A stretch of 64,000 bases of DNA from Pseudorhodobacter turbinis (GCF_005234135.1 NZ_CP039965.1:186001-250000); one strand, 5' to 3'; numbered from the stretch's first letter, positions 34,496 through 44,061 are shown. The notes: generated by a model not told the origin, from the sequence alone. Translations and numbers: made by a program.

Positions 34496-35746
34496 ATGGC
34501 AGCTCCGGGTGAAAATCTTCGGATCAATGGCGAACGGTTGTGGGACAGCCTGATGGAGATGGCGCAGATCGGCCCCGGCGTGGCCGGCGGCAACAACCGC
34601 CAAACCCTGACCGATGAGGATGCCAAGGGCCGCGCCTTGTTCCAAAGTTGGTGTGACGCCGCGGGCATGAGCATGGGCGTCGACACGATGGGCAATATGT
34701 TCGCCACCCGCGAAGGCACGGATGCGGGCGCGCTGCCTGTCTATATGGGCAGCCACCTTGATACCCAACCGACAGGCGGGAAATATGACGGGGTGCTTGG
34801 GGTCTTGGGCGCGCTGGAGGTTGTGCGCTCCATGAATGACGCAGGGATCAAGACCAAACATCCGATCGTCGTGACCAATTGGACGAATGAGGAAGGCGCG
34901 CGTTTTGCGCCTGCGATGTTGGCAAGCGGTGTCTTTGCCGGAATGCACAGTCAGGAATACGCTTACGACCGTCAGGACGGCGAAGGGCTGCGTTTCGGGG
35001 ATGAGCTGGCACGGATCGGCTGGGTCGGGGATGAAAAGGTCGGGGCGCGCAAGATGCACGCGATGATCGAGTTGCACATCGAGCAAGGCCCGATACTGGA
35101 GGCCGAGGGCCGTGACGTCGGCGTTGTGACCCACGGCCAGGGCCTTTGGTGGCTGGAGATTACGCTGACGGGCAAGGATGCGCATACCGGCTCTACGCCG
35201 ATGAACATGCGGGTCAATGCGGGGCTGGGTATGGCACGGATCACCGAGGCCGTTCACCGCATCGCCATGAGCCATCAACCCGGTGCCGTAGGCGCTGTGG
35301 GGCAATCGAATGTCTATCCCAACAGCCGCAATGTCATTCCGGGCAAGGCGGTGTTCACCGTCGATATCCGCAGCCCCGATCAGGACAAGCTGGACGCGAT
35401 GAAGGCCGAGGTGACGCGCGCCGCACATGCGGTTGCGGCAGAACTGGGGCTTGGCATCGCGATCGAGGATGTCGGCCACTTTGATCCCGTCACCTTTGAC
35501 GCGGGCCTTGTAACAGTGGTGCGCGCTGCGGCAGAGCGGCTTGGCTACAGCCATATGGATCTGATTTCGGGCGCGGGCCATGATGCTTGCTGGATCAACC
35601 GCGTGGCACCAACCGTGATGATCATGTGTCCTTGCGTGGACGGTCTTAGCCATAACGAGGCCGAGGAGATCAGCCCCGAATGGGCGGCTGCGGGCACGGA
35701 TGTGATGTTCCATACAGTGCTAGAGGTGGCAGGGGTGGCGGCCTAA
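34496..35746 (+). CDS. Zn-dependent amidohydrolase, probable N-carbamoyl-beta-alanine amidohydrolase (M20 family)
   Basis: A 416-aa enzyme expected to hydrolyse N-carbamoyl-beta-alanine (or the 2-methyl form) to beta-alanine, CO2 and ammonia, the last step of reductive pyrimidine breakdown. Metal ligands appear in MGSHLDTQPTGGKYDG (His87, Asp98), TNEEGARF (Glu132-Glu133), ELHIEQG (His194) and the C-terminal GLSHNEAE His. The dimerisation lid domain contains KDAHTGSTPMNMR. Related enzymes also act on allantoate or N-carbamoyl amino acids, but the neighbours preTA and hydA favour the pyrimidine role. AAGG precedes the start. Confidence 0.88.
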   Translation: MAAPGENLRINGERLWDSLMEMAQIGPGVAGGNNRQTLTDEDAKGRALFQSWCDAAGMSMGVDTMGNMFATREGTDAGALPVYMGSHLDTQPTGGKYDGVLGVLGALEVVRSMNDAGIKTKHPIVVTNWTNEEGARFAPAMLASGVFAGMHSQEYAYDRQDGEGLRFGDELARIGWVGDEKVGARKMHAMIELHIEQGPILEAEGRDVGVVTHGQGLWWLEITLTGKDAHTGSTPMNMRVNAGLGMARITEAVHRIAMSHQPGAVGAVGQSNVYPNSRNVIPGKAVFTVDIRSPDQDKLDAMKAEVTRAAHAVAAELGLGIAIEDVGHFDPVTFDAGLVTVVRAAAERLGYSHMDLISGAGHDACWINRVAPTVMIMCPCVDGLSHNEAEEISPEWAAAGTDVMFHTVLEVAGVAA

Positions 35747-35805
35747 GGGCCATCACTCACGGGTATTCGGCCAGACAGATTTTACGCGACAGGGGAGAAT
35801 GACGG

Positions 35806-37257
35806 ATGAGCACGGTGATCAAAGGTGGCACGATTGTAACCCATGATCTGACCTATAAGGCGGATGTGTTGATCGAGGGCGGCAAGATCGCCGCCATCGG
35901 GCCATCGCTTTCGGGGGCTGAGGTGCTGGACGCGACCGGTTGCTACATCATGCCCGGCGGGATTGACCCGCATACCCATCTGGAGATGCCCTTCATGGGC
36001 ACCTATTCCACCGATAACTTCGAATCCGGTACCCGCGCGGCGCTTGCGGGCGGCACCACGATGGTGATCGACTTTGCGCTGCCTGCGCCGGGTCAGGGGC
36101 TCTTGGATGCGCTGGACATGTGGCACAATAAATCGGGCCGCGCGCATTGCGATTACTCCTATCATATGGCGATCACCTGGTGGGGGGAGAAGGTCTTTGA
36201 CGATATGGCCAAGGTCGTCGACAAGGGCATCACCAGCTTCAAGCATTTCCTCGCCTATAAGGGCGCGTTGATGGTTAATGATGATGAGCTCTATTCCAGC
36301 TTTCAGCGGGTGCATGATCTGGGCGCGATTGCGATGGTCCATGCCGAAAACGGCGATGTGGTGGCCGAAATGTCCGCGCGCCTTCTGGCCGAGGGCAACA
36401 CCGGCCCCGAGGCCCACGCCTATTCCCGCCCGACGCAGGTTGAGGGCGAGGCGACAAACCGTGCCATCATGATCGCGGATATGGCCGGCGCGCCGCTTTA
36501 TGTGGTGCATACCTCTTGTGAGGAAAGCCATGAGGCGATCCGCCGTGCGCGCCAGCAAGGCAAACGCGTTTGGGGGGAGCCGCTTATCCAGCATCTGACC
36601 TTGGACGAGAGCGAGTATTTCAACCCTGATTGGGACCATGCTGCCCGCCGCGTGATGTCGCCACCGTTCCGCAATAAGATGCATCAAGACAGCCTATGGG
36701 CGGGATTGTCGGCAGGCTCGCTGTCGGTTGTAGCAACCGATCACTGTGCCTTCAGCACGGAACAAAAACGCTTTGGGGTGGGTGATTTCACCAAGATCCC
36801 CAATGGCACCGGCGGGCTGGAGGACCGGATGCCGATGCTTTGGACTTACGGCGTGAACACGGGCCGAATCACGATGAATGAATTTGTGGCGACCACCTCT
36901 ACCAATGCCGCGAAAATCTTTGGGATGTATCCGCGAAAAGGCGCTGTCGCCGTAGGGTCGGATGCCGATCTGGTGGTCTGGGACCCCGAAAAGGAAAAGG
37001 TAATCACCGCAGGCGCGCAGCAATCGGCCATTGATTACAACGTGTTTGAGGGTAAATCTGTCAAAGGCCTGCCACGTTTCACGCTGAGCCGCGGCCACGT
37101 TGCGGTGCATGACGGAGAAATGCGCAGCCAAGAGGGCCATGGCAAATTTGTCGCCCGAGAGCCGAACGGTGCCGTGAACCGCGCGCTGAGCCAGTGGAAA
37201 GAGCTGACCGCCCCACGCCCCGTCAAACGGTCCGGTATTCCGGCCAGCGGGGTTTAA
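35806..37257 (+). CDS. hydA: Dihydropyrimidinase
   Basis: A 483-aa cyclic amidohydrolase opening dihydrouracil or dihydrothymine to the N-carbamoyl-beta-amino acid. The binuclear zinc site is visible: GGIDPHTHLE (His56, His58), the carboxylated Lys152 in FLAYKGALM, His179 in AMVHAENG, the VVHTSCEES His and Asp in VATDHCAF. It starts 59 bases after the amidohydrolase stop in the same direction, with GGGGAG upstream. Hydantoinase activity is a frequent side reaction. With preTA and the amidohydrolase it completes the pathway from uracil to beta-alanine. Confidence 0.95.
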   Translation: MSTVIKGGTIVTHDLTYKADVLIEGGKIAAIGPSLSGAEVLDATGCYIMPGGIDPHTHLEMPFMGTYSTDNFESGTRAALAGGTTMVIDFALPAPGQGLLDALDMWHNKSGRAHCDYSYHMAITWWGEKVFDDMAKVVDKGITSFKHFLAYKGALMVNDDELYSSFQRVHDLGAIAMVHAENGDVVAEMSARLLAEGNTGPEAHAYSRPTQVEGEATNRAIMIADMAGAPLYVVHTSCEESHEAIRRARQQGKRVWGEPLIQHLTLDESEYFNPDWDHAARRVMSPPFRNKMHQDSLWAGLSAGSLSVVATDHCAFSTEQKRFGVGDFTKIPNGTGGLEDRMPMLWTYGVNTGRITMNEFVATTSTNAAKIFGMYPRKGAVAVGSDADLVVWDPEKEKVITAGAQQSAIDYNVFEGKSVKGLPRFTLSRGHVAVHDGEMRSQEGHGKFVAREPNGAVNRALSQWKELTAPRPVKRSGIPASGV

Positions 37258-37297
37258 TCGTGACACGTCAATGCCGATCCCAGCACGAGGAAGCACT

Positions 37298-38092
37298 ATG
37301 ACGGATAAAGCAACCCCGGCGGTGATCACGGCAAAAGATGTGGAGCTGACGTTCCAGACCTCAGACGGGCCGGTCCATGCGTTGACGGGGGTGAACCTTA
37401 CGATTGAAAAGGGTGATTTCGTCAGCTTCATCGGCCCGTCGGGCTGTGGCAAAACCACATTCCTGCGCTGTATCGCGGGCTTGGAAACCCCGACGGGGGG
37501 CGACCTTACCGTCAACGGGATGAGCGCGGATGAGGCACGCCGCGCCCGCGCTTATGGCTATGTGTTTCAGGCGGCGGGGCTTTACCCTTGGCGCACAATT
37601 GGCGGCAACATCCGCCTTCCGCTTGAGATCATGGGGTTTTCGCGCGCCGATCAGGCCGCGCGGGTGGAACGTGTTCTGGAACTTGTGGACCTCAAGGGGT
37701 TTGGCAAGAAATTCCCTTGGCAGCTTTCGGGCGGGATGCAGCAACGGGCCAGCATCGCGCGCGCGCTGGCCTTTGATGCGGAAATCCTGCTGATGGATGA
37801 ACCCTTTGGCGCGCTTGATGAAATCGTGCGTGACCACCTGAATGAAGAGCTGCTCAAGCTTTGGGCGCGGACCGAAAAGACCATCGCCTTTGTCACCCAC
37901 TCCATCCCCGAGGCGGTCTATCTGAGCACGAAGATTGTGGTGATGAGCCCGCGACCGGGCCGGATCGCCGATGTGATCGAAAGCCCGCTGCCGCGTATCC
38001 GCCCCTTGGATATACGCGACAGCGCTGATTTCATCGAGGTGGCGCACCGTGTGCGCGACGGTTTGCGTGCGGGGCATTCGGATGATGTTTGA
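37298..38092 (+). CDS. ABC transporter ATP-binding protein (nitrate/sulfonate/taurine type)
   Basis: A 264-aa ATPase. Walker A is GPSGCGKTTFL near residue 47, the signature LSGGMQQRASIARAL and Walker B ILLMDEPFGALDE follow, and VTHSIPEAVYLS is the H-loop. It belongs to the TauB/SsuB subfamily. ATG 37298 with GAGGAAG upstream gives the family-like N-terminus; an in-frame start at 37271 is longer. It is 40 bases downstream of hydA and first of four importer genes in one direction, so uptake of a pyrimidine or a related intermediate is likely. The specificity is inferred from context only. Confidence 0.9.
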   Translation: MTDKATPAVITAKDVELTFQTSDGPVHALTGVNLTIEKGDFVSFIGPSGCGKTTFLRCIAGLETPTGGDLTVNGMSADEARRARAYGYVFQAAGLYPWRTIGGNIRLPLEIMGFSRADQAARVERVLELVDLKGFGKKFPWQLSGGMQQRASIARALAFDAEILLMDEPFGALDEIVRDHLNEELLKLWARTEKTIAFVTHSIPEAVYLSTKIVVMSPRPGRIADVIESPLPRIRPLDIRDSADFIEVAHRVRDGLRAGHSDDV

Positions 38093-38143
38093 ACCATCAC
38101 ATCCAAGCGCTCTATGCCATGCGCAAAAACACGGAGGCCAAAG

Positions 38144-39037
38144 ATGAAATCCGTAGGTCCGGTTCTGGTGGTTTTGGGCTGCATCCTTGCGATTTGGTAT
38201 GCGGCGGCGGTTTTGTTGAATGCGCAATGGGAACGGGATCAGGCCGCGCGAGCCGATACCACAATCAGCTGGGTCGAAATCGTGCCGCGCAGCATGGCGC
38301 AAGATCGGCCTGTGCTGCCGGTCCCGCATCAGGTCGCCGCAGAGCTGTGGAAGCTGACCTGGGGCGAGGAAGTGCACGGGCGCAAGGGGCTGCTACGCTC
38401 CGGTAGCCTGTCGAAACGTGGGCTGTTGCTACATGCTTGGGTTACATTTTCTGCGACGGTTCTGGGCTTTGCCATCGGGTCGGGATTTGGGATTTTGCTG
38501 GCCGTGGGCATCGTCCACAACAAGGCGATGGACGCCTCGGTGATGCCGTGGGCGATTGCCAGCCAGACCATTCCGATTGTCGCCATTGCCCCGATGATCG
38601 TGGTGGTTTTGAACGCGGTGGGCGTTTCGGGCTTGCTGCCAAAGGCGCTTATCGCAGCTTACTTGAGCTTTTTCCCTGTTGTGGTTGGCATGGTCAAAGG
38701 GTTGCGCTCTCCTGATGCGATGCAGCTGGACCTGCTGCGCACCTATAGTGCAAGTGCAGCACAGGGACTTTGGAAGCTGCGGTTTCCGGCCTCTATGCCC
38801 TATCTGTTTGCCAGCCTGAAGGTGGGGGTTGCGGCCTCTTTGGTGGGGACAATCGTGGCCGAGATGCCTTTGGGCGGTGCGGGGTTGGGCACGCGGCTGC
38901 TGGCCGGATCGTACTATGGGCAGACCATCCAAATCTGGGCCACACTGTTTATTGCCGCAAGTCTGGCGGCGGCATCGGTGGTTTTGATCGGGGTGGTACA
39001 GCGCGGAACCCTTAAACGGATGGGGTTCGGGCGATGA
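38144..39037 (+). CDS. ABC transporter permease 1
   Basis: A 297-aa inner-membrane permease. A helix at residues 5-25 is followed by a ~70-residue periplasmic stretch (ISWVEIVPRSMAQDRPVLPV, KLTWGEEVHGRKGLL). The BPD-type transmembrane domain then has about five helices and the EAA-like loop DLLRTYSASAAQGLWKLRFP that contacts the ATPase. The inserted periplasmic segment is longer than in typical TauC/SsuC proteins (about 260 aa). ATG 38144 is 6 bases after ACGGAGG. Its stop overlaps the next permease start (ATGA). Confidence 0.88.
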   Translation: MKSVGPVLVVLGCILAIWYAAAVLLNAQWERDQAARADTTISWVEIVPRSMAQDRPVLPVPHQVAAELWKLTWGEEVHGRKGLLRSGSLSKRGLLLHAWVTFSATVLGFAIGSGFGILLAVGIVHNKAMDASVMPWAIASQTIPIVAIAPMIVVVLNAVGVSGLLPKALIAAYLSFFPVVVGMVKGLRSPDAMQLDLLRTYSASAAQGLWKLRFPASMPYLFASLKVGVAASLVGTIVAEMPLGGAGLGTRLLAGSYYGQTIQIWATLFIAASLAAASVVLIGVVQRGTLKRMGFGR

Positions 39038-40107
39038 TGGGCAAAGCGGTTTATCTACGCAGAGTTGCGGCGGTCTTGGCGTTGATCTGTGCCGGATTTG
39101 CAGGGATGGGGCATGATGCCTTGGGGGCGGTCGTGCTGCTTGGGGTGATGCTCTTTGCTGTGCTGGCAGGGCGGCCGGTGATGGCCTTTGCCTATCTGCT
39201 GATTGCGGTCTGGCTTGCAGCTGGACTGTTGGCTGAAAAGGATTTTACCGCGCCGACTTGGCTTTCGGTGATCTTGGTCTGGATCTTGGCATGGATCGCG
39301 GTGTCTTTATTGGTCGAGATGCGCGTCAGAAACCCGCTGGCGGCACGTGGGTTGCGGCTGTTGGCGCCCTTGGTGTTCGGGGCTGCGGTGCTGTGGCTGT
39401 GGGAAATTGCGGTGCTAGGGTTTGAGGTTTCCCCCGTATTCGTACCGGCACCGAGCGCGATCGCCGCGCGTTTTGCCAGCAGTCTTGACGTGCTCTGGGG
39501 TGATTTTGTGCAAACCTTCGTCAAAGGCGCGCTCAGCGGTTATGTTATGGGATGCAGTGCCGCCGTGCTGGCCGCTGTGGCGGTGGACCGGTCCCCGTTC
39601 TTGCAGCGCGGATTGCTGCCGGTGGCCAATTTCGTCGCGGCCCTGCCAATCGTGGGTATCGCGCCGATTTTGGTGATGTGGTTCGGTTTTGACTGGCACT
39701 CCAAGGCGGCGGTTGTTGTTGTCATGGTGTTTTTCCCGGTGCTGGTGAACACGGTCGAAGGCTTGCAGGCCAGCGACAAGATGCAACGCGACCTGATGGC
39801 CACCTATTCGGCAAGCTATTGGCAAGGGCTTTTCAAGCTGCGCCTGCCTGCGGCGATGCCATTTGTTTTCAACGGGCTAAAGATCGCAACGACATTGGCG
39901 ATGATCGGCGCAATCGTGGCCGAATTCTTTGGCAGCCCGACCCAAGGTATGGGCTTTCGCATCAGCACCGAGGTTGGCCGGCTGGGGCTTGATATGGTCT
40001 GGTCGGAAATTGCCGTGGCGGCAATGGCGGGATCGGCGTTTTACGCCGTCGTTGCGATGATCGAAAAAGGGGTGACATTCTGGCACCCTTCACAGAGGGG
40101 CCGCTGA
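39034..40107 (+). CDS. ABC transporter permease 2 with extended N-terminus
   Basis: A 357-aa permease of the same family as its neighbour. Residues about 115-350 form the usual transport domain (FVPAPSAIAARFASSLDVLW and the EAA-like DLMATYSASYWQGLFKLRLP). The first ~105 residues add three to four extra hydrophobic helices (AAVLALICAGFAGMG, AVVLLGVMLFAVLAG, VMAFAYLLIAVWLAAGLL, LSVILVWILAWIAVSLL), which is unusual for this class. Coupled to permease 1 by a 4-base overlap. The two different permeases suggest a heterodimeric channel. Confidence 0.88.
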   Translation: MMGKAVYLRRVAAVLALICAGFAGMGHDALGAVVLLGVMLFAVLAGRPVMAFAYLLIAVWLAAGLLAEKDFTAPTWLSVILVWILAWIAVSLLVEMRVRNPLAARGLRLLAPLVFGAAVLWLWEIAVLGFEVSPVFVPAPSAIAARFASSLDVLWGDFVQTFVKGALSGYVMGCSAAVLAAVAVDRSPFLQRGLLPVANFVAALPIVGIAPILVMWFGFDWHSKAAVVVVMVFFPVLVNTVEGLQASDKMQRDLMATYSASYWQGLFKLRLPAAMPFVFNGLKIATTLAMIGAIVAEFFGSPTQGMGFRISTEVGRLGLDMVWSEIAVAAMAGSAFYAVVAMIEKGVTFWHPSQRGR

Positions 40108-40131
40108 ACGGCCCCATAGGGGAGAATGGAA

Positions 40132-41112
40132 ATGAACAAGCTACTTACGTCCGTTGCGGTGATCTTGATGGCCGGAACCGCACAGGCAGCCGATGATGTT
40201 ACCCTGCAGCTTAAATGGGTCACACAGGCGCAGTTTGGCGGATATTATGCCGCGCTTGAGAACGGGTTTTATGACGATGAGGGCCTGAATGTGACCATCA
40301 AGGCCGGCGGGCCGGATGTGGCTCCGGTGCAGGTTTTGATGGGCGGTGGTGCGGATGTGATGGTCGACTGGATGCCATCGGCGCTGGCGGCACGCGAGCA
40401 GGGCGCGCCGGTGGTCAATATCGCGCAGCCCTACAAAGCCTCGGGGATGATGCTGACCTGTCTGAAGGAAAACGGTGTCGCCTCTCCGGATGATTTCAAG
40501 GGTAAGACGCTTGGCGTTTGGTTCTTTGGCAATGAATACCCGTTTCTAAGCTGGATGAGCACGCTTGGCATCCCGACTGAGGGCGGGCCTGACGGGGTCG
40601 AGGTCCTCAAGCAGGGGTTCAACGTTGACCCATTGCTGCAAAAGCAAGCGGCCTGCATTTCGACCATGACCTATAATGAGTACTGGCAAGTCCTCGATGC
40701 GGGCATCGGTGAAGAGGATCTGATCAACTTCAAATATGAGGATGAGGGTGTCTCTACGCTTGAAGACGGGCTTTATGTGCTGGAGGAAAACCTGAGCGAC
40801 CCTGCCTTTGAGGATAAGATGGTCCGCTTTGTGCGCGCGTCGATGAAGGGCTGGAAATGGGCCGAAGAGAACACCGATGAGGCCGCCATGATGGTCTTGG
40901 ACAATGACGAGACCGGGGCGCAGACCGAACGCCATCAAAAACGGATGATGGCGGAAGTGGCCAAGCTGACGGCGGGCAGCAATGGCGCGCTGGATCTGGC
41001 GGATTATGAGCGTACCGTGGCGACTTTGCTGGGCGGCGGTTCCGATCCGGTGATCTCAAAAGAGCCGGAAGGCGCTTATACTTTGGCAATTACGGATAAG
41101 GCGTTTCCGTAA
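40132..41112 (+). CDS. ABC transporter substrate-binding protein (NMT1/THI5-like)
   Basis: A 326-aa periplasmic binding protein. A signal peptide (MNKLLTSVAVILMAGTAQA) ends at an AQA-ADD cleavage site. The mature domain follows the NMT1/THI5 pattern: LQLKWVTQAQFGGYYAALEN, GFYDDEGLNVTIKAGGPDVAPVQVL (given here in part) and GVWFFGNEYPFLSWM. Relatives bind pyrimidine-like ligands such as thiamine precursors and riboflavin. That fits a pyrimidine substrate, but it is only inference. ATG 40132 is 7 bases from GGGGAG; ATG 40126 is too close. A terminator follows. Confidence 0.9.
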   Translation: MNKLLTSVAVILMAGTAQAADDVTLQLKWVTQAQFGGYYAALENGFYDDEGLNVTIKAGGPDVAPVQVLMGGGADVMVDWMPSALAAREQGAPVVNIAQPYKASGMMLTCLKENGVASPDDFKGKTLGVWFFGNEYPFLSWMSTLGIPTEGGPDGVEVLKQGFNVDPLLQKQAACISTMTYNEYWQVLDAGIGEEDLINFKYEDEGVSTLEDGLYVLEENLSDPAFEDKMVRFVRASMKGWKWAEENTDEAAMMVLDNDETGAQTERHQKRMMAEVAKLTAGSNGALDLADYERTVATLLGGGSDPVISKEPEGAYTLAITDKAFP

Positions 41113-41131
41113 GCCCTAGTTGCCTGATGTG

Positions 41132-41167
41132 CGGCCAAGCCCCGATATTCAGGGCTTGGCCGTTTTT
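41132..41167. terminator. Terminator between the importer operon and tkt
   Basis: CGGCCAAGCCC (41132-41142) and GGGCTTGGCCG (41152-41162) form a perfect 11-bp stem with a 9-base loop and T5 (41163-41167). It serves the plus-strand operon. Confidence 0.85.
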
Positions 41168-41175
41168 GTATGGAG

Positions 41176-43197
41176 TTACAGGCCCAACAAGGATTTGGCC
41201 TGTGCCGCCGCATTTTCAGCGGTGATGCCGAACTCTTCATAAAGACGATCTGCGGGGGCCGAGGCGCCAAAGCTGTCCATCCCGACAAAGGCCGCTTTTT
41301 GTTCGCGACCACCCTGACCCAAAAGCCATTTGTCCCAGCCGGTGCGCACGCCGGCCTCGATTGCGACGCGTACGGGGCCGGGGGGCAGGATCTTGCGGCG
41401 GTAAGCATCGTCTTGCTCGGCAAACAGCTCCATACAAGGCATGGACACCACGCGGGCACCAATGCCCTCGGCCTCCAACAGCGCGCGGGCCTTTACCGCG
41501 ATCTCTACCTCAGAGCCGGTTGCGATCAAGATCACCTGACGTTTGGCCTCGGCCTCTTGCAGCACATAGGCGCCTTTGGCGACGAGGTTCTGGTTGACGT
41601 GCTTGGAGCGCACCGCGGGCAGCCCCTGACGCGACAAAGCCATGACCGAAGGGGTCTTGGTTTGCGACAGCGCCACTTCCCAAGCCTCGGCGGTTTCGAC
41701 CTGATCGGCAGGGCGCAGCACAAGCGTGTTGGGGGTGGCGCGGCTGATCGCCAGATGTTCAACGGGCTGGTGGGTTGGGCCATCCTCGCCCAGACCGATG
41801 GAGTCGTGGGTCATCACATAGACCACAGGAACCCCCATCAGCGCCGAAAGCCGCATCGCAGGGCGCGCGTAATCGGTAAAGCACATGAAGGTGCCCGAAT
41901 AGGGCCGCACACCGCCATGCAGCGCCATGCCGTTCATCGCCGCAGCCATGCCGTGTTCGCGGATGCCGTAATAGACGTAGCGCCCGGCGCGGTTTTCAGG
42001 CGAGAACATGCCCAGATCGCCGGTCTTGGTGTTGTTGGAACCGGTCAGATCGGCAGAGCCGCCCATGGTTTCCTTCATCACCGGATTGATAACCTCCAGC
42101 GCTTTTTCGGACGCCGCGCGGGTGGCGAGCTTCGGCATGGTTTCCACCGCCTGCTTTTTCAAAGCGCGTACGATGGCCGCAAGCTTGGCCGGGGCCTCGC
42201 CTTTGAAAATACGGGTGAACTCGGCCTTGCGGGTGTCGGACAGCGTCTCGAAACGGCCCTCCCATGCCTTGCGGGTATCGAGGCCGCGGGCGCCGATTGC
42301 CTCCCACGCTTGCTTGATGTCGGCGGGAATGTCGAAGGGACCGTGGGGCCAGCCGTAGACCTTGCGGGTCTCGGCGATCAGCTCGGGAGAGGTGAGCGCA
42401 CCATGCCCCTTGGATGTGTCCTGTGCCGAGGACCCCAGCGCGATATGCGTCTTGCAAGAGATCATCGCAGGGCGTGGGCTTTTCTTGGCGGCGGTGATGG
42501 CGCGGTCGATATCTACCGGATCATGGCCGTCACATTCAAAGACATCCCAACCACTGGCGGCAAAGCGTGCCTTCTGGTCGGTGATGTCGGACAGCGAAAC
42601 TTTGCCGTCGATGGTAATGCCGTTATTGTCCCACATCACGATCAAGCGCGACAGTTCGTGCTTGCCGGCAAGGCCGATCGCCTCTTGGCTGACGCCTTCC
42701 ATCAAGCAACCGTCACCGGCGATGACATAGGTGAAGTGGTCGATGATCTTGGCACCCCAGCGCGCGCGCAGGTTTTCCTCGGCCATGGCAAAGCCTACCG
42801 CGTTGGAAATGCCCTGACCAAGCGGGCCGGTCGTGGTCTCAATACCTGTCGCATGGCCGTATTCGGGGTGACCTGCCGTGATCGCCCCCCATTGGCGGAA
42901 GTTCTTGATCTGCTCCAGCGTCATATCGGCATAGCCGGTCAGGTGCAGCAGCGAATAAAGCAGCATGGAGCCATGCCCCGCCGAAAGGATAAAGCGGTCC
43001 CGATCCGGCCATTTCGGTGCCAGCGGGTCAAACTTCAGGTGATTTTCAAAAAGCACCGTGGCCACATCCGCCATCCCCATCGGCATTCCCGAGTGGCCGG
43101 AGTTGGCAGCAGCAACCGCATCCAGGGTTAGGGTGCGAATGGCACAGGCCTTGTTCCAATGGTCGGGGTGCTGGGCGCGCAGTGTGGCAATATCCAA
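41176..43197 (-). CDS. tkt: Transketolase
   Basis: A 673-aa thiamine-diphosphate enzyme of the pentose phosphate and Calvin-type carbon rearrangements. Seen are [19 protein letters not shown], the TPP motif [20 protein letters not shown] then [27 protein letters not shown] and the catalytic-region [19 protein letters not shown]. The best start is TTG 43197 ([12 protein letters not shown]), 8 bases after a GAAGGA box; no suitable ATG lies nearby. The ATG at 43248 would add residues absent from the family. Confidence 0.95.
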   Translation of the reverse strand: MDIATLRAQHPDHWNKACAIRTLTLDAVAAANSGHSGMPMGMADVATVLFENHLKFDPLAPKWPDRDRFILSAGHGSMLLYSLLHLTGYADMTLEQIKNFRQWGAITAGHPEYGHATGIETTTGPLGQGISNAVGFAMAEENLRARWGAKIIDHFTYVIAGDGCLMEGVSQEAIGLAGKHELSRLIVMWDNNGITIDGKVSLSDITDQKARFAASGWDVFECDGHDPVDIDRAITAAKKSPRPAMISCKTHIALGSSAQDTSKGHGALTSPELIAETRKVYGWPHGPFDIPADIKQAWEAIGARGLDTRKAWEGRFETLSDTRKAEFTRIFKGEAPAKLAAIVRALKKQAVETMPKLATRAASEKALEVINPVMKETMGGSADLTGSNNTKTGDLGMFSPENRAGRYVYYGIREHGMAAAMNGMALHGGVRPYSGTFMCFTDYARPAMRLSALMGVPVVYVMTHDSIGLGEDGPTHQPVEHLAISRATPNTLVLRPADQVETAEAWEVALSQTKTPSVMALSRQGLPAVRSKHVNQNLVAKGAYVLQEAEAKRQVILIATGSEVEIAVKARALLEAEGIGARVVSMPCMELFAEQDDAYRRKILPPGPVRVAIEAGVRTGWDKWLLGQGGREQKAAFVGMDSFGASAPADRLYEEFGITAENAAAQAKSLLGL

Positions 43198-43548
43198 AGC
43201 TCTGATCCTTCGTCGATGAGGCAATCCGGGGTAGCACGTCATGTGCATTTTCCGGACAGGCGATGCGGTTGTCGGGTGGATGGGCCAATTAGCCCCTTGT
43301 TGAAGTGTTCCTTAGGTGAATAACAGCCTTGACGGCAAGATCAAGCACGTCCAGCAACTGCTTGATCCTAAAGGGGGGCGCATTTAACTGTATCTTTGGG
43401 ATAAGATCGACAAAAGGATTGGGGCAGGCGATTCGGATGACGCGAGAGAGACGTGACATACAGCAGAATAATCCGCCACCAGGGCAGAATAGAATTCAAG
43501 GCGCCGGTTCAGTGTGCCAAAAGACCAAAAGGGCAAAGGGGCATTTGA
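43198..43548. other. Structured intergenic region between tkt and the coiled-coil gene
   Basis: 351 bases without a gene. GATCAAGCA (43339-43347) and TGCTTGATC (43359-43367) form a perfect 9-bp hairpin. It is nested inside possible outer pairs GCCCCTT (43292-43298) with AAGGGG (43371-43376) and TTAGG (43312-43316) with CCTAA (43367-43371). This may be a leader or small RNA, or an operator. I see no clear promoter or T-run, and no confident match to 6S RNA. Confidence 0.4.
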
Positions 43549-44061
43549 ATGAGTGACCAAAGCAACATAGCAGAGCTTGAACGCCGGATCACAGCGGCAC
43601 TTGCCCGGATCGGTGCAGGGCTTGATAATCTGGCGGAAACGCCGACAGAGGTGGCGCCAAGCGTTGATGTCACCGCGCTGGAGGCGGAGGTGACCCGCTT
43701 GAAGGCTGCCCTTGTCGCAGAGCAAGCGACGGTGGCCGAGCTGACCGAAAAGCTGAACGTGGCAAGCAAAGCACCGCCCCAGCCCGCAGCGGACCCGAAA
43801 GTTGCCAAGATGGCGCAACAGCTTGATATTCAAGGGTTAGAGCTGCAACGTATGCGTAAATCAACCGTGCAGCTGCGTGAACATCTGCGCGTTTTGCATG
43901 AGGCGGCGGTCGAAAATATGGTCGACCCGCAGCTCATCAACAAAGCGATGCAGGCAGAGCTGGAATCCCTGCGCGCCACACGCCACACCGAAACCGCCGA
44001 AATGGACGAGATTCTGGCCGAGTTGAAACCGCTGATCGAGGAGGCCCGTGCCAATGGCTGA
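43549..44061 (+). CDS. Coiled-coil protein upstream of zapA
   Basis: A 170-aa soluble protein. Residues 1-25 and 43-72 are strongly helical with heptad character (IAELERRITAALARIGAGL, VTALEAEVTRLKAALVAEQA), followed by an Ala/Pro linker (SKAPPQPAADPK) and a conserved-looking helical half (LELQRMRKSTVQLREHLRVL, MDEILAELKPLIEEA). I do not know a named family. Its end overlaps the start of zapA by 8 bases, with the zapA ribosome-binding site inside its last codons. A link to cell division through ZapA is therefore plausible. Confidence 0.78.
   Translation: MSDQSNIAELERRITAALARIGAGLDNLAETPTEVAPSVDVTALEAEVTRLKAALVAEQATVAELTEKLNVASKAPPQPAADPKVAKMAQQLDIQGLELQRMRKSTVQLREHLRVLHEAAVENMVDPQLINKAMQAELESLRATRHTETAEMDEILAELKPLIEEARANG

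Noticed and set aside
34166..35713. 515-codon open frame antisense to the amidohydrolase gene
   Set aside because: It mirrors a well-supported M20-type enzyme, shows no recognisable domain and would run across the RutR-like boxes.
41170..43131. 653-codon open frame antisense to transketolase
   Set aside because: It lies opposite a clear tkt gene, has Arg/His/Gly-rich low-quality composition, no family motif and no ribosome-binding site. It is a by-product of GC-rich codon use in tkt.
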